Of a stretch of 64,000 bases of DNA, positions 52,457-60,708 are shown piece by piece; positions within the stretch are counted from its first letter, which is position 1; each line of letters opens with the position of its first letter. Source of the stretch: Oscillospiraceae bacterium. GTDB lineage: Bacteria > Bacillota > Clostridia > Oscillospirales > Oscillospiraceae. The notes beneath the pieces are model-generated. The model made no database searches. It was not told the origin of the DNA and worked only from the letters and a program-made list of their open reading frames with translations. The stretch covers positions 1 to 64,000 of the forward strand of contig JAFTGE010000026.1 in the NCBI GenBank assembly GCA_017458085.1. The letters run 5' to 3'. A program made the position numbers and the translations under genes.

Positions 52457-54787
52457 ATGCCATATGACAGACAGACCGCCGAAATGGAATACATAGACAA
52501 TGAGCCCAAAGCGCGCCAGATCTCTGCCGCGCCCGAAGCGACCCCGGCCAAATCCGTGGTGGACGGCTTTATCGCGGCCTTCACCGAGGGCGGCAACCGC
52601 CTGATCTCTCTGCTGTCCGGGCTGCTCGCCTCCTTCCTGATCCTTTACAGCGGCTATGTGCTCTATGACACCTTCTATACCCAGTCCAACGCAAAAAACA
52701 GCTGGGACCTGCTGCGTGCGGAGGTCATTGATGAAAATGACGTCCCGCTCAGTGCCGCCGTCTCCGCCATCAGCGCGGATTATCGCGTCTGGCTCACGGT
52801 CTATGACACCTCCATCGACTACCCTGTTTTGCAGGGCACGGACGATCTCTATTACGCCACCCACGACATCTACGGCAACAGCAGCCTGACCGGCTCGATC
52901 TACCTGGCCGCGGGCAACGCCGGCGATTTCAGCGACAACTATAACCTCATCTATGGCCACCACATGGATAACGGCGCCATGTTCGGCGCGCTGGACGCCT
53001 TTGAGGACGCCGCCTATTTCGACAGCCACCGCAGCGGCACCATCATTGCCGCGCGCAAGGTCTACGATCTGAACTTCTTCGCCGTGCTGGAAACCGACGC
53101 CTATGAGTCCAAGATTTATTCCGTCGGCAATCGCGATCTGGACGAACTGATCGCCTTCATCCAAGCCAGCGACCCCATCCACTTCGACCTGGCCGCCACA
53201 GAGGGCGCGACAAAGATCGTCGCCCTGTCCACCTGTAAGGACGCCACCACCAGCGGCCGCCTGGTGCTCTTTGCCACTATGACCGAGCGCACGCTGCTGG
53301 ATCTGCGGCTGAAGGATTATGACGAGCTCTACGACGGCGAGAGCCATTCCCCCGCAGTAGAGGTCAATCTCCCCGACGGCACCCTTATTGAGTACAGCAC
53401 GGACGGAGAAAACTGGAGCGCCACACCGCCCAGCGTCCGCGATGTGCTGCGCGACGACGAGGGCAATGTGACCGCGCTGACGGTCTATGTCCGCGCCTTT
53501 AACGAGGAGAGCGGCGGCGCGGAGGGCACGCTGACCATGCGTGTGCAGCCCCGGGAAGTGACCGTTACGGCCGACGATCTGCGCAAGACCTTCGGTGACA
53601 ACGATCCGACGCTGACCGCCACGGTCGAAGGCACGCTCGACGGCGATACCGTGACCTTTACGCTGAGCCGTGAGGCCGGGGAGGAGATCGGCACCTACAC
53701 CATCACGCCCACCGGCGACGCCACGCAGGGCAACTACACGGTAAGCTATGAGACCGGTACGCTGACCATTCTGCCGGTCGGCACCCTGATCCTGAATGCC
53801 GCGGGCTGGGAAGGCGTCTATGACGGCGTGTCCCATGCGGTCACTGCGACGGTGAACGTGCCCGGCGCCGCCATTGAGTACAGCGTCGACGGCGGCGTGA
53901 CCTGGACGACCGTTGTGCCGCGCCGGACCAATGTGGGCAGCACCAGGGTGCTGGTGCGCGCGGTGCTGGCGGGCTATGAGACGGTGCAGACGACGGTCAC
54001 GCTCACTGTCAATTACCGGCCTGTGACTGTCGAAGCGAATGACGCGGCCAAAAACGTGGGGGAACAGGACCCGACGTTCACTGCTGTGACGGAGACCGAC
54101 AACGGCGACGGGCGCGGTCTGCTGGGCGATGATCTGGTGAATTACGCCCTGACCCGCGAGCCCGGCGAAGAGCCCGGCACCTATGCCATCACGCCCGAAG
54201 GAGCGGTGTACCAGGGCAACTATGTGGTTACCTATATCCCCGGCACGCTGACCATCAACGCCCCGGCTGGCGGGGGGCCGGAGGAGATCGAGGACGAAGG
54301 GCCGCCGCTTGCGCAGTTTGTTAACCAGTTCCGTCCGACCGGCGGTAGCCATGGCGACGCCGCCTGGGCGCTGGTAAACCTGATCTGTCTGCTGATGACG
54401 GCGTATCTGCTGCTGCCACTGCTGCACCTGAAGGCGAAGTTTGGCCGCGCCGGACTGATGAAAAAGGCCAACGAGAACCGGGAAACGCTCAACGCCGAGG
54501 AAACCGGCGAGGATGAGGAAGCCTGTTACAAGGTGAAAAAATTCCTGCGCCGCTTCCGGATCGGTCTTGTGCTGGAGCTCGTGATCACGATCGCAGCCCT
54601 GGTCGTCTTTATCCTGACGGAGAACATGCGCCTGCCGATGGTGCTGATCGACAAGTGGACGCCGCTGATGCTGATCCTCCTGCTTGCGTGCTGGATCGTG
54701 GATGTGCGCCTTGCGCGCTATCGCAGCGATGGCCCCGACGACGCGGAGCAGGCACACGGCGCAGAAACCGTCGGCGCGCAGGCATGA
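52457..54787 (+). CDS. Class B pilus sortase fused to Ig/MBG repeats and C-terminal membrane segments
   Basis: A 776-residue transpeptidase. Cytoplasmic N-terminus, membrane segment about 49-72, class B sortase domain about 85-285 with YGHHM (H168), LSTC (C260) and R268, the complete catalytic triad. Then come two tandem units of about 150 residues, each an Ig-like part (IEYSTDGENW, IEYSVDGGVTW) plus an MBG-type part (REVTVTADDLRKTFGDNDPT, RPVTVEANDAAKNVGEQDPT) ending GTLTI. After a Pro/Glu linker, three membrane segments (about 635-658, 702-720, 728-750) and a cytoplasmic tail follow. Streptococcal FCT pilus sortases are also class B but lack the extra domains. AAAGGAGGG precedes ATG 52457; 40 bases separate it from the SipA-like gene. 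Confidence 0.9.
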   Translation: MPYDRQTAEMEYIDNEPKARQISAAPEATPAKSVVDGFIAAFTEGGNRLISLLSGLLASFLILYSGYVLYDTFYTQSNAKNSWDLLRAEVIDENDVPLSAAVSAISADYRVWLTVYDTSIDYPVLQGTDDLYYATHDIYGNSSLTGSIYLAAGNAGDFSDNYNLIYGHHMDNGAMFGALDAFEDAAYFDSHRSGTIIAARKVYDLNFFAVLETDAYESKIYSVGNRDLDELIAFIQASDPIHFDLAATEGATKIVALSTCKDATTSGRLVLFATMTERTLLDLRLKDYDELYDGESHSPAVEVNLPDGTLIEYSTDGENWSATPPSVRDVLRDDEGNVTALTVYVRAFNEESGGAEGTLTMRVQPREVTVTADDLRKTFGDNDPTLTATVEGTLDGDTVTFTLSREAGEEIGTYTITPTGDATQGNYTVSYETGTLTILPVGTLILNAAGWEGVYDGVSHAVTATVNVPGAAIEYSVDGGVTWTTVVPRRTNVGSTRVLVRAVLAGYETVQTTVTLTVNYRPVTVEANDAAKNVGEQDPTFTAVTETDNGDGRGLLGDDLVNYALTREPGEEPGTYAITPEGAVYQGNYVVTYIPGTLTINAPAGGGPEEIEDEGPPLAQFVNQFRPTGGSHGDAAWALVNLICLLMTAYLLLPLLHLKAKFGRAGLMKKANENRETLNAEETGEDEEACYKVKKFLRRFRIGLVLELVITIAALVVFILTENMRLPMVLIDKWTPLMLILLLACWIVDVRLARYRSDGPDDAEQAHGAETVGAQA

Positions 54788-54913
54788 CATCATTCCCGCC
54801 TATATATCAAAGAATCGTTTTGGCACGCCCGGAGGACGCTCCCTCCCGGCGTGCCGTTTTTATGCTGATGAGCAGTCAGCCGCCTGCGGCGTATATTTTG
54901 CATGCTCCATGTC

Positions 54914-55072
54914 ATACTATTTTCCAGAAAAAGTAGACACATTTTATTGAAAAGGCGCCGCCTGATGCGTCGCCCATCAGCGCGAAAGCGCAGATGACTT
55001 ATCCTACAGTTTCCGACGCGCTTACGCGCTATTAAAAGTAGACTTTGTCTGCTTTTAATAGGAAACTAGTAT
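54914..55072 (-). mobile_element. MITE-like repeat element, copy B (short form)
   Basis: A 159-bp copy of the element at 21700-21910, in opposite orientation, with matching terminal inverted repeats (ATACTATTTTCC at 54914, GGAAACTAGTAT ending 55072). It keeps the GTAGAC/GTCTAC, AGCGCG and TGCGCTTTCGCG hairpins but lacks the internal segment of about 52 bases. It fills most of the 311-base gap between the sortase and the next gene; nothing else is seen in the gap. Its edge lies 26 bp before ATG 55099, so it may supply promoter sequence. Confidence 0.8.
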
Positions 55073-55098
55073 CAAAATAATACAGAGGTGAAAGAGCA

Positions 55099-55362
55099 AT
55101 GCCAAAGAAAGGAATGAAACGCCCGGAGTGGACGCACACGCAGCCGCGCAACCAGCTTGAGCCCGTTCCGGAGCTGCAGGGGAAGGCTAAGCACGGCAAG
55201 GAGAAAGCAAGACCCATCATCAGCGGAACCGGAGGGTCGATCCAGAAGGTCTACCATACAGAGAAGCCCATTGCGTCGGACGCTTACCCGGCCATTGATA
55301 CGGATCTTGCGCGGGACAATCTGCAAAACGATATCCCGGACGCCGATCTGACTGAGTTGTGA
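55099..55362 (+). CDS. Small conserved-looking protein of unknown function
   Basis: An 87-residue soluble protein with a strongly basic N-terminal half (PKKGMKRPEWTHTQPRNQ, KAKHGKEKARP) and an acidic C-terminus (DTDLARDNLQNDIPDADLTEL), probably partly disordered. There is no signal peptide or membrane segment. AGAGGTGAAAGAG precedes ATG 55099. It starts just after a MITE and is followed by a short hairpin. I do not recognise the family. Confidence 0.6.
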   Translation: MPKKGMKRPEWTHTQPRNQLEPVPELQGKAKHGKEKARPIISGTGGSIQKVYHTEKPIASDAYPAIDTDLARDNLQNDIPDADLTEL

Positions 55363-55364
55363 CG

Positions 55365-55386
55365 ATGCCGCCCTTCGGGGCGGCAT
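55365..55386 (+). terminator. Short GC hairpin, possible terminator
   Basis: An 8-bp stem (55365-55372 with 55379-55386), loop CTTCGG, and a weak T-tail. Confidence 0.4.
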
Positions 55387-55417
55387 TCCCATCATTGCAA
55401 GAAAACAGGAGAGTACT

Positions 55418-56851
55418 ATGGATTCTATCTGGTCACAGACCTGCCACATCGAAGAAAGAGCGCCTTTGCGCAGGGATATGAAAACAGAGATTGCCGTCAT
55501 CGGCGGGGGGATTGCCGGAATACTGACCGCCTCCGCGCTGCAAAGGGCGGGGTGCCGGGTCGTTGTGCTGGAGGCGGGCCGGATCGCCGGCGGCCAGACA
55601 CGCAATACGACGGCAAAGATCACTTCCCAGCACGGAATGATCTATCAGGAGCTGATAAAGACCCTGGGCAAGGATAAGGCAGGGCAGTATGCCATGGCCA
55701 ATGAAGCGGCCATCGCGGAATACCGGCGGATCATAGAGGACGAGGCAATCGCGTGCGAATGGGAAGAACGGGACGCGTATGTATATGGCGACAACGCGGA
55801 TCGACTCCGCGCGGAAGCCGAGGCTGCCGCGTCGCTGGGCTTGCCGGCCTCTTTTGTATGCGGGACCAGGCTTCCGTTTCCTGCTGCCGGCGCGGTCCGT
55901 TTTACACACCAGGCGCAGTTTCATCCGCTGAAATTCTTAAAGCACATGGCGGAGCCCTTGACGATTTATGAAAACACCCCGGTGCTCCGCGTCGAGGAGG
56001 ATTCGCTGCAGACGGCGGACGCCACGGTCCGCGCCGAGCGGATCGTCTTCGCGTGCCACTATCCCTTCGTGAACTTTCCCGGATTGTATTTTGCCCGGAT
56101 GCACCAGGAGCGCTCTTATGTGTTGGCGCTGGAAAACGCAGCCCAGGTAGACGGGATGTGGATCGGAGATCAGCCGGGCGGGTATTCCTTCCGCAACCGG
56201 GGAAGCCTGCTCCTGCTGGGCGGCGGGGGCCACCGCTGCGGGGATAACAGCGCAGGCGGGCGCTATGAACTGCTGCGGCAGAAGGCAGGGGAATGGTTTC
56301 CCGGCAGCCGGGAGGTCGCGCACTGGTCCGCGCAGGACTGCATAACCGCGGACGGCGTACCCTATATCGGACGCTATGCGGACAGCCGCCCGAACTGGTA
56401 CGTGGCAACCGGCTTCCAAAAATGGGGGATGACGAGCGCGATGGTCTCGGCCCTGCTGCTGCGGGATATGATCTGCCACGATAAAAGCCCCTGGGCAGAG
56501 GTGTTTGATCCGGGGCGTTTGAATGCCGCGACGCTTACCGGGACGGCGGAGGAAGGCGGGCAGGCGGTCAAGGGACTTGCCAGACAGCTGTTCCAAATTC
56601 CGGCGGAGCGGGCGGCGGAGCTTCCGGCCGGTCATGGCGGCGTCGTTTTCCTCAACGGTGAGAAGCTCGGCGTGTATAAGGATGAGGCGGGGCGCGTCTA
56701 TCCCGTTGATATCCGCTGTCCGCACATGGGCTGTCAGCTGGAATGGAATCCGGATGAGCGCAGCTGGGACTGCCCTTGCCACGGCTCGAGATTCGACCGC
56801 TTCGGCCATTTGATTTCCGGCCCGGCGCAGGAGGGGCTTGTTCACGGATGA
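55418..56851 (+). CDS. FAD-dependent oxidoreductase with C-terminal Rieske [2Fe-2S] domain
   Basis: A 477-residue flavoprotein. A DAO-type FAD domain begins at residue about 23 (TEIAVIGGGIAGILTASALQRAG, then GGQTRNTTAKITSQHG) and includes WYVATGFQKWGMTSAM near the end of the fold. The last 90 residues are a Rieske domain: CPHMGC and CPCHGSRF provide the C-x-H and C-x2-H ligands, with GGVVFLNGEKLGVY before them. The layout matches Bacillus YhfW-type proteins; the substrate is unknown. The start is ATG 55418 behind CAGGAGAG; the ATG at codon 21 (MKTEIAVIGGG) is a possible alternative. It stands alone upstream of a consensus promoter for the next gene. Confidence 0.87.
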   Translation: MDSIWSQTCHIEERAPLRRDMKTEIAVIGGGIAGILTASALQRAGCRVVVLEAGRIAGGQTRNTTAKITSQHGMIYQELIKTLGKDKAGQYAMANEAAIAEYRRIIEDEAIACEWEERDAYVYGDNADRLRAEAEAAASLGLPASFVCGTRLPFPAAGAVRFTHQAQFHPLKFLKHMAEPLTIYENTPVLRVEEDSLQTADATVRAERIVFACHYPFVNFPGLYFARMHQERSYVLALENAAQVDGMWIGDQPGGYSFRNRGSLLLLGGGGHRCGDNSAGGRYELLRQKAGEWFPGSREVAHWSAQDCITADGVPYIGRYADSRPNWYVATGFQKWGMTSAMVSALLLRDMICHDKSPWAEVFDPGRLNAATLTGTAEEGGQAVKGLARQLFQIPAERAAELPAGHGGVVFLNGEKLGVYKDEAGRVYPVDIRCPHMGCQLEWNPDERSWDCPCHGSRFDRFGHLISGPAQEGLVHG

Positions 56852-56885
56852 AGGAGATTTTGCCGTCAACCGAAGGAAAAAACAT

Positions 56886-56914
56886 TTGACAAACGGAGTT
56901 TCAAGCGATATAAT
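56886..56914 (+). promoter_or_regulatory. Perfect-consensus promoter of the MATE gene
   Basis: -35 TTGACA (56886-56891), 17-bp spacer, -10 TATAAT (56909-56914). The predicted transcript start (about 56921) coincides with the first base of a terminator-like hairpin. Confidence 0.85.
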
Positions 56915-56921
56915 CCCCGTC

Positions 56922-56970
56922 AGTGTGTGGCGAAAGCGTAAATCCGACTTCGCCGCGCACTTTCTTTTTT
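56922..56970 (+). terminator. Leader hairpin with T-tract (attenuator candidate) before the MATE gene
   Basis: Arm 56922-56934 pairs with 56949-56961 (13 bp including two G-T pairs), then TTCTTTTTT to 56970. It lies between the consensus promoter and the MATE start (57032), so it would end transcripts of about 50 nt unless bypassed. It could also end transcription from the Rieske gene. A short ACCCG/CGGGT stem follows. Confidence 0.6.
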
Positions 56971-57031
56971 GGGAAAAGAGCATGATACCCGCAACGGGTA
57001 CGATGCCCGGTTTGGAACAGGAGGAAGAACC

Positions 57032-58456
57032 TTGGAGCACAAATCAAATGCTTTTCTTGAAACGGAGAAGCTGAGCACGCTGATGCGCAAATACGCCGTG
57101 CCCTGCATTATCTCGCTGGTGGTGGCGGCGCTGTACAACATCGTCGACCAGATCTTCATCGCCAACGCCGACTATCTCGGCTCCTACGGTAACGCGGCCA
57201 ATACGGTCGTCTTTCCGCTGACGGTGGTGGCGCTGTCGATTGCGGTGATGATCGGTGACGGCGCGTGTACCTTTGTGAGCATCTCCCTCGGAGCGGGACG
57301 GCAGGACGACGCCCATCGCAGCATCGGCAACGCGGTGCTGCTCTGCCTGATCAGCAGCGTGGTGCTGACGGTGATCTACCTTCTGCTCATGGACCCGATC
57401 CTGACCCTCTTCGGCGGCCGGGTGAACGAGGAAACCTTCACCTGTGCCCGGGAGTACTTCTTCTGGATCACGCTGGGGATTCCGTTTTATATGTTCGGGC
57501 AGGCGATGAACCCCATCATCCGCTCCGACGGCAGCCCGAAATTCGCCATGCTGTCCACGGTGCTGGGCGCCGTGACCAACATCATCCTGGACCCCATTTT
57601 CATCTTCCCGCTGAAGCTGGGCATGATGGGCGCTGCGGTGGCGACCGTGATCGGTCAGATCCTGACGGCGGCGCTGGCGGTCTGGTATCTGCTGCATATG
57701 AAGGCGGTAAAGCTCAGCCGTGACAGCTTCACGCTGCGCTGGAAACTGATCCGCCGCTTCCTGGTCCTTGGCGTTACCAGCTTCCTGTCCCAGATTTCTC
57801 TGGTGATTTCCATGGCGGCCGTGCAGAACATGTGCACCAAATACGGTGCGCTCGACCCCGTGTTCGGACAGGCGGAGTACGCGCAGATTCCGCTGGCGGT
57901 GCTGGGCATCGTGATGAAGTTTTTCCAGATCGCCATTTCCATCTCCGTCGGTCTGGCCGCGGGCTGTATCCCGGTGGTGGGCTACAACATCGGCGCGGGG
58001 CGAAAGGACCGGGCGAAAACCTTGTTTACCTATCTGCTGGGCTGCGAGGCCGCTGTCGGTTTCGTGGCGCTACTGATCGTGGAGCTTTTGCCGCGGCAGC
58101 TGATCGGAATTTTCGGCGCGGGCAACGAGAGCGCCTACTACACGGCTTTTGCCATCCGCTGCTTCCGCGTATACCTCTGCATGATGGTGCTGGCCATGGT
58201 CAATAAGGGGACCTTCATCTACCTCCAGGCGCTGGGCAAGGCGGGGCTTTCCATGGCGATCTCCCTGATCCGCGAGATCGTATTCGGCGTGCTGCTGCCG
58301 ATCCTGCTGCCGCGCTTTTTCGGGCTGGACGGCCTGCTCTATTCCTTCCCGACGGCGGATGTGCTGACCTTCCTGATCGCGTTTGTGATCATCCGCAGAA
58401 CCTACGCCGAGCTGGGCGGAAAAGGCGGCCTTGCGCAGGAGCCCTTAGAGGTATAA
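57032..58456 (+). CDS. MATE-family efflux transporter
   Basis: A 474-residue, 12-helix MATE exporter. The first helices show VPCIISLVVAALYNIVDQIFIA, typical of the DinF/NorM-like branch. The two pseudo-symmetric halves are visible, with NPIIRSDGSPKFAM after helix 5 and NKGTFIYLQALGKA in the second half. Known members export cationic drugs or metabolites in exchange for Na+ or H+. The start is TTG 57032, set by AGGAGG at 57019-57024. A consensus promoter and terminator-like leader hairpin precede it, suggesting attenuation control (inference). Confidence 0.88.
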   Translation: MEHKSNAFLETEKLSTLMRKYAVPCIISLVVAALYNIVDQIFIANADYLGSYGNAANTVVFPLTVVALSIAVMIGDGACTFVSISLGAGRQDDAHRSIGNAVLLCLISSVVLTVIYLLLMDPILTLFGGRVNEETFTCAREYFFWITLGIPFYMFGQAMNPIIRSDGSPKFAMLSTVLGAVTNIILDPIFIFPLKLGMMGAAVATVIGQILTAALAVWYLLHMKAVKLSRDSFTLRWKLIRRFLVLGVTSFLSQISLVISMAAVQNMCTKYGALDPVFGQAEYAQIPLAVLGIVMKFFQIAISISVGLAAGCIPVVGYNIGAGRKDRAKTLFTYLLGCEAAVGFVALLIVELLPRQLIGIFGAGNESAYYTAFAIRCFRVYLCMMVLAMVNKGTFIYLQALGKAGLSMAISLIREIVFGVLLPILLPRFFGLDGLLYSFPTADVLTFLIAFVIIRRTYAELGGKGGLAQEPLEV

Positions 58457-58804
58457 GATAAAAGAATAAGGGGAGTTGAGCGCACGGTGCCCCTGTATGT
58501 GCACGACCTTGAGGGCACCAGGGCGTTCCTCGTCCGTTTTCTTGAGCGGAGCCTTGTTATATATTCCAGTTAGCGTCACCTGATAAACAGGCACGCTAAC
58601 TGGAATATTCTTACATTTACAGCAAAATCAAGGGCTTTTTCAGAACATATTAGAGAAAATCAACCTAATTATGAACAAAACTACGTTGAGAATTCATAAT
58701 TCTTTCTTTACCGATTTTTCGTTGCTATGAAAACAAATATAGCTCGCGGGCATGACAAAACAGCCCGCCATTGAGTAATGCCGGGCGCAACAAAAAGCGG
58801 TATG
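58457..58804. other. Intergenic region with hairpins between the MATE gene and IS110
   Basis: No gene is supported. A GGTGCCC/GGGCACC stem (about 58490-58521) lies after the MATE gene. A perfect 16-bp stem occurs at 58561-58576 with 58593-58608. A GCGGGC/GCCCGC stem is at 58746-58768. Composition changes from GC-rich to AT-rich around 58550-58610, marking the left edge of the island. Confidence 0.55.
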
Positions 58805-60028
58805 TCAGGCGGAAATAGGTACGGAGGCAGGATCCCAGCCCAAGGCTTGTAAGCGCTTTAGATAAGCGTTGATCTTATGCTCTCGGTTGAAGTTGTCATA
58901 GTAAGCGGAACCGAGATCTCGAAACGGAACCTTGTACTTGAGGATATGGTAGATGGCAATCAGCATGGAGTGAGCGACGGCGACGGTCGCCCTCTTCTTC
59001 CCTCGGCGTGCAGCTATGCGTTGGAACTGAGCGGAATAATATGAGCCTTTGACCTGTTTCCCCGATTGAGCGCATTGAACCAGAGTTGTCTTCAGCGCCA
59101 TATTTCCCTTATTCGTTCTTCCGCTTTTTCGCTTGCCTGCGCTTCGGCGATTACCGGGGCAAATGCCCGCCCAGGAGCAAAGATGCTCTGCACTTGGGAA
59201 ACGATCCATGTTCGTGCCGATCTCCGCAAGGATGACCTGTGCGCTGCGCTCGGCAATACCGGGGATTTCCTTGATTGCTGCTAAAGCCTCGGCATACTCC
59301 GCCATATATTGCTCTACCATTTCATCCAGATTGTCAATCCTGCGGCTCAGATCGTCAATGTGATCCATGATCTGGGAGAGCAAAGCCCGCTGCAACGGAG
59401 TGGTAATCCCCTCAACCGCAGGCAGGATTTCCTCAAGTTTTGGCAGAAGATTGCGATGAATCACCGAAGAAACGGTTTCACTGTCCAGCGTCTCGTCCAA
59501 AACGATCTTCTCCAAAAGCCTGCGGGCACTTTTGCAGTTGACATCTTTTACGACGGACATGAGCTTGATGTTCGCGCCTTCCAGTACCTTCTGCAAACGA
59601 TTCAGCTCCCGGGCGCGCTCCTCTACCAGACTTTTGCGGTAACGGGTGAGTTCACGAAGCTCCCGCTGTTCACGGTCGGGAATGAAGCTTGCTTTCAGCA
59701 GCCCGTGCTGCAAAAGATCCGCGATCCACTCCGCATCTTTCATGTCTGTCTTTCGACCAGGGACTGCTTTCATGTGGGATGCGTTCACGATCATGGCTTT
59801 TACATCCATAAGCTCGAACAGATTGTACAAGGGTTTCCAATACACCCCGGTACTTTCCATAGCGACCATTTCGCATCCGGCCTCCAGCAGCCAGTTGGCC
59901 AACTCCTTGATTTCGCCGGTCATTGTGCCAAACTCTCGCAGCTCTTGTCTGCCGCCTTTTTTCAGACAGGCTACGATGAGCTTCTTATGCACATCGATCC
60001 CACAACAACACCGATAGACGACCTCCAT
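58805..60028 (-). CDS. IS110-family transposase (DEDD recombinase)
   Basis: A 407-residue transposase. The N-terminal RuvC-like DEDD domain has GIDVHKK (D12), AMESTGVYW (E58) and GRKTDMKDAEWIADLL (D95, D98). A coiled-coil region follows (about 120-250). The C-terminal transposase_20 domain has IKEIPGIAERSAQVILAEIG, WAGICPGN and the catalytic-serine region RSAGKRKSGRTNKGN. It is full length with no frameshift, so it is probably active. These enzymes use a bridge RNA from the element's non-coding end to pair donor and target DNA. Confidence 0.93.
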   Translation of the reverse strand: MEVVYRCCCGIDVHKKLIVACLKKGGRQELREFGTMTGEIKELANWLLEAGCEMVAMESTGVYWKPLYNLFELMDVKAMIVNASHMKAVPGRKTDMKDAEWIADLLQHGLLKASFIPDREQRELRELTRYRKSLVEERARELNRLQKVLEGANIKLMSVVKDVNCKSARRLLEKIVLDETLDSETVSSVIHRNLLPKLEEILPAVEGITTPLQRALLSQIMDHIDDLSRRIDNLDEMVEQYMAEYAEALAAIKEIPGIAERSAQVILAEIGTNMDRFPSAEHLCSWAGICPGNRRSAGKRKSGRTNKGNMALKTTLVQCAQSGKQVKGSYYSAQFQRIAARRGKKRATVAVAHSMLIAIYHILKYKVPFRDLGSAYYDNFNREHKINAYLKRLQALGWDPASVPISA

Positions 60029-60039
60029 GGATATACGCT

Positions 60040-60230
60040 CCTTTACCAGTCATCACGGCGCGCTCTCCAATGCAGTCACTTTGCTATACGTCCTCTTGCC
60101 TCATTGAGGTCGGGGACAGTCCGTGGTTCAAGGGGAGAGCATAATACCAGTTTGTTTAACGCGCTCGTAGCGGCAAGAAAAAACGGTCTGGTGCCGTGTA
60201 TCCTCATTCTACCACACCAGCCCGTTTTCG
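60040..60230 (-). ncRNA. Candidate IS110 bridge RNA region
   Basis: The non-coding stretch upstream of the transposase, where IS110-group elements encode the bridge RNA. On the minus strand it starts with a 14-bp stem with one mismatch (60228-60215 with 60193-60180) followed by T-rich sequence, then further stem-forming sequence to about 60040. The position and structured nature support it; guide loops were not matched to target or donor DNA. Confidence 0.35.
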
Positions 60231-60291
60231 TCCTCCGTGGTGCGCCCGCGCATGATGTTTGTTTAGTGCAGATAAATACACCAAATTACTG

Positions 60292-60321
60292 TTGAGAAAA
60301 ACATCAAAAATAAGGTATAAT
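60292..60321 (+). promoter_or_regulatory. Promoter of the winged-helix gene and RM unit
   Basis: -35 TTGAGA (60292-60297), 18-bp spacer, perfect -10 TATAAT (60316-60321), 31 bp before TTG 60353. Confidence 0.65.
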
Positions 60322-60352
60322 TCAATCAGTTCTTAATAAGGAGCTGATTCAT

Positions 60353-60622
60353 TTGGAATTCACTTTGGAATTCTTCGGTAACGAGCGATACAATATGCTT
60401 AAGTTCTTATCTACTCACCAAACAGAAATCAAAGGTGAGTTGGTTGTTTCCATGTCTCAACAGGACATAGGAGACACAATGCATATCTCAAAGCTCAAAA
60501 CCAACGAGATATTAAATGAGTTGCAGGACGAGGGTTTCATTTCTGTTCCTAGACGGAGTAGGTATAAACTCACAGAAAAGGGAGCTAAGGCTCTTAAGCT
60601 CATGGAAAAGAAGAACGTGTAA
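60353..60622 (+). CDS. Small winged-helix DNA-binding protein
   Basis: An 89-residue protein with a MarR/ArsR-like winged helix: VVSMSQQDIGDTMHISKLKTNEIL (helix-turn-helix) followed by LQDEGFISVPRRSRYKLTEKGAKAL (wing). The start is TTG 60353 behind AAGGAG. It lies 86 bases upstream of the single-chain RM gene in the same AT-rich composition, so it may act as its controller protein (inference). No sensor domain is present. Confidence 0.7.
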   Translation: MEFTLEFFGNERYNMLKFLSTHQTEIKGELVVSMSQQDIGDTMHISKLKTNEILNELQDEGFISVPRRSRYKLTEKGAKALKLMEKKNV

Positions 60623-60708
60623 AAAATTTTTGACAAACGCTATGCATTTCTTTATTCTAACAAAGTGGAGATATGTATAGTTTGTTTTTTTGAGGAGGTT
60701 TCACCAAA

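Larger units (their letters stand above)
58805..60250 (-). mobile_element. IS110-family insertion sequence (ends not defined)
   Basis: Consists of the transposase gene plus a long non-coding 5' region of about 220-270 bp and almost no 3' flank, the layout of the IS110 (not IS1111) group. IS110 elements usually lack long terminal inverted repeats and none is seen, so exact ends cannot be set. The right end probably falls between 60230 and 60300, where AT-rich flanking DNA begins. Confidence 0.7.

Noticed and set aside
56970..57031. Guanidine (mini-ykkC type) riboswitch before the MATE gene
   Set aside because: Only one possible ACGA-containing loop is present and the paired second hairpin with an ACGR tetraloop is missing.
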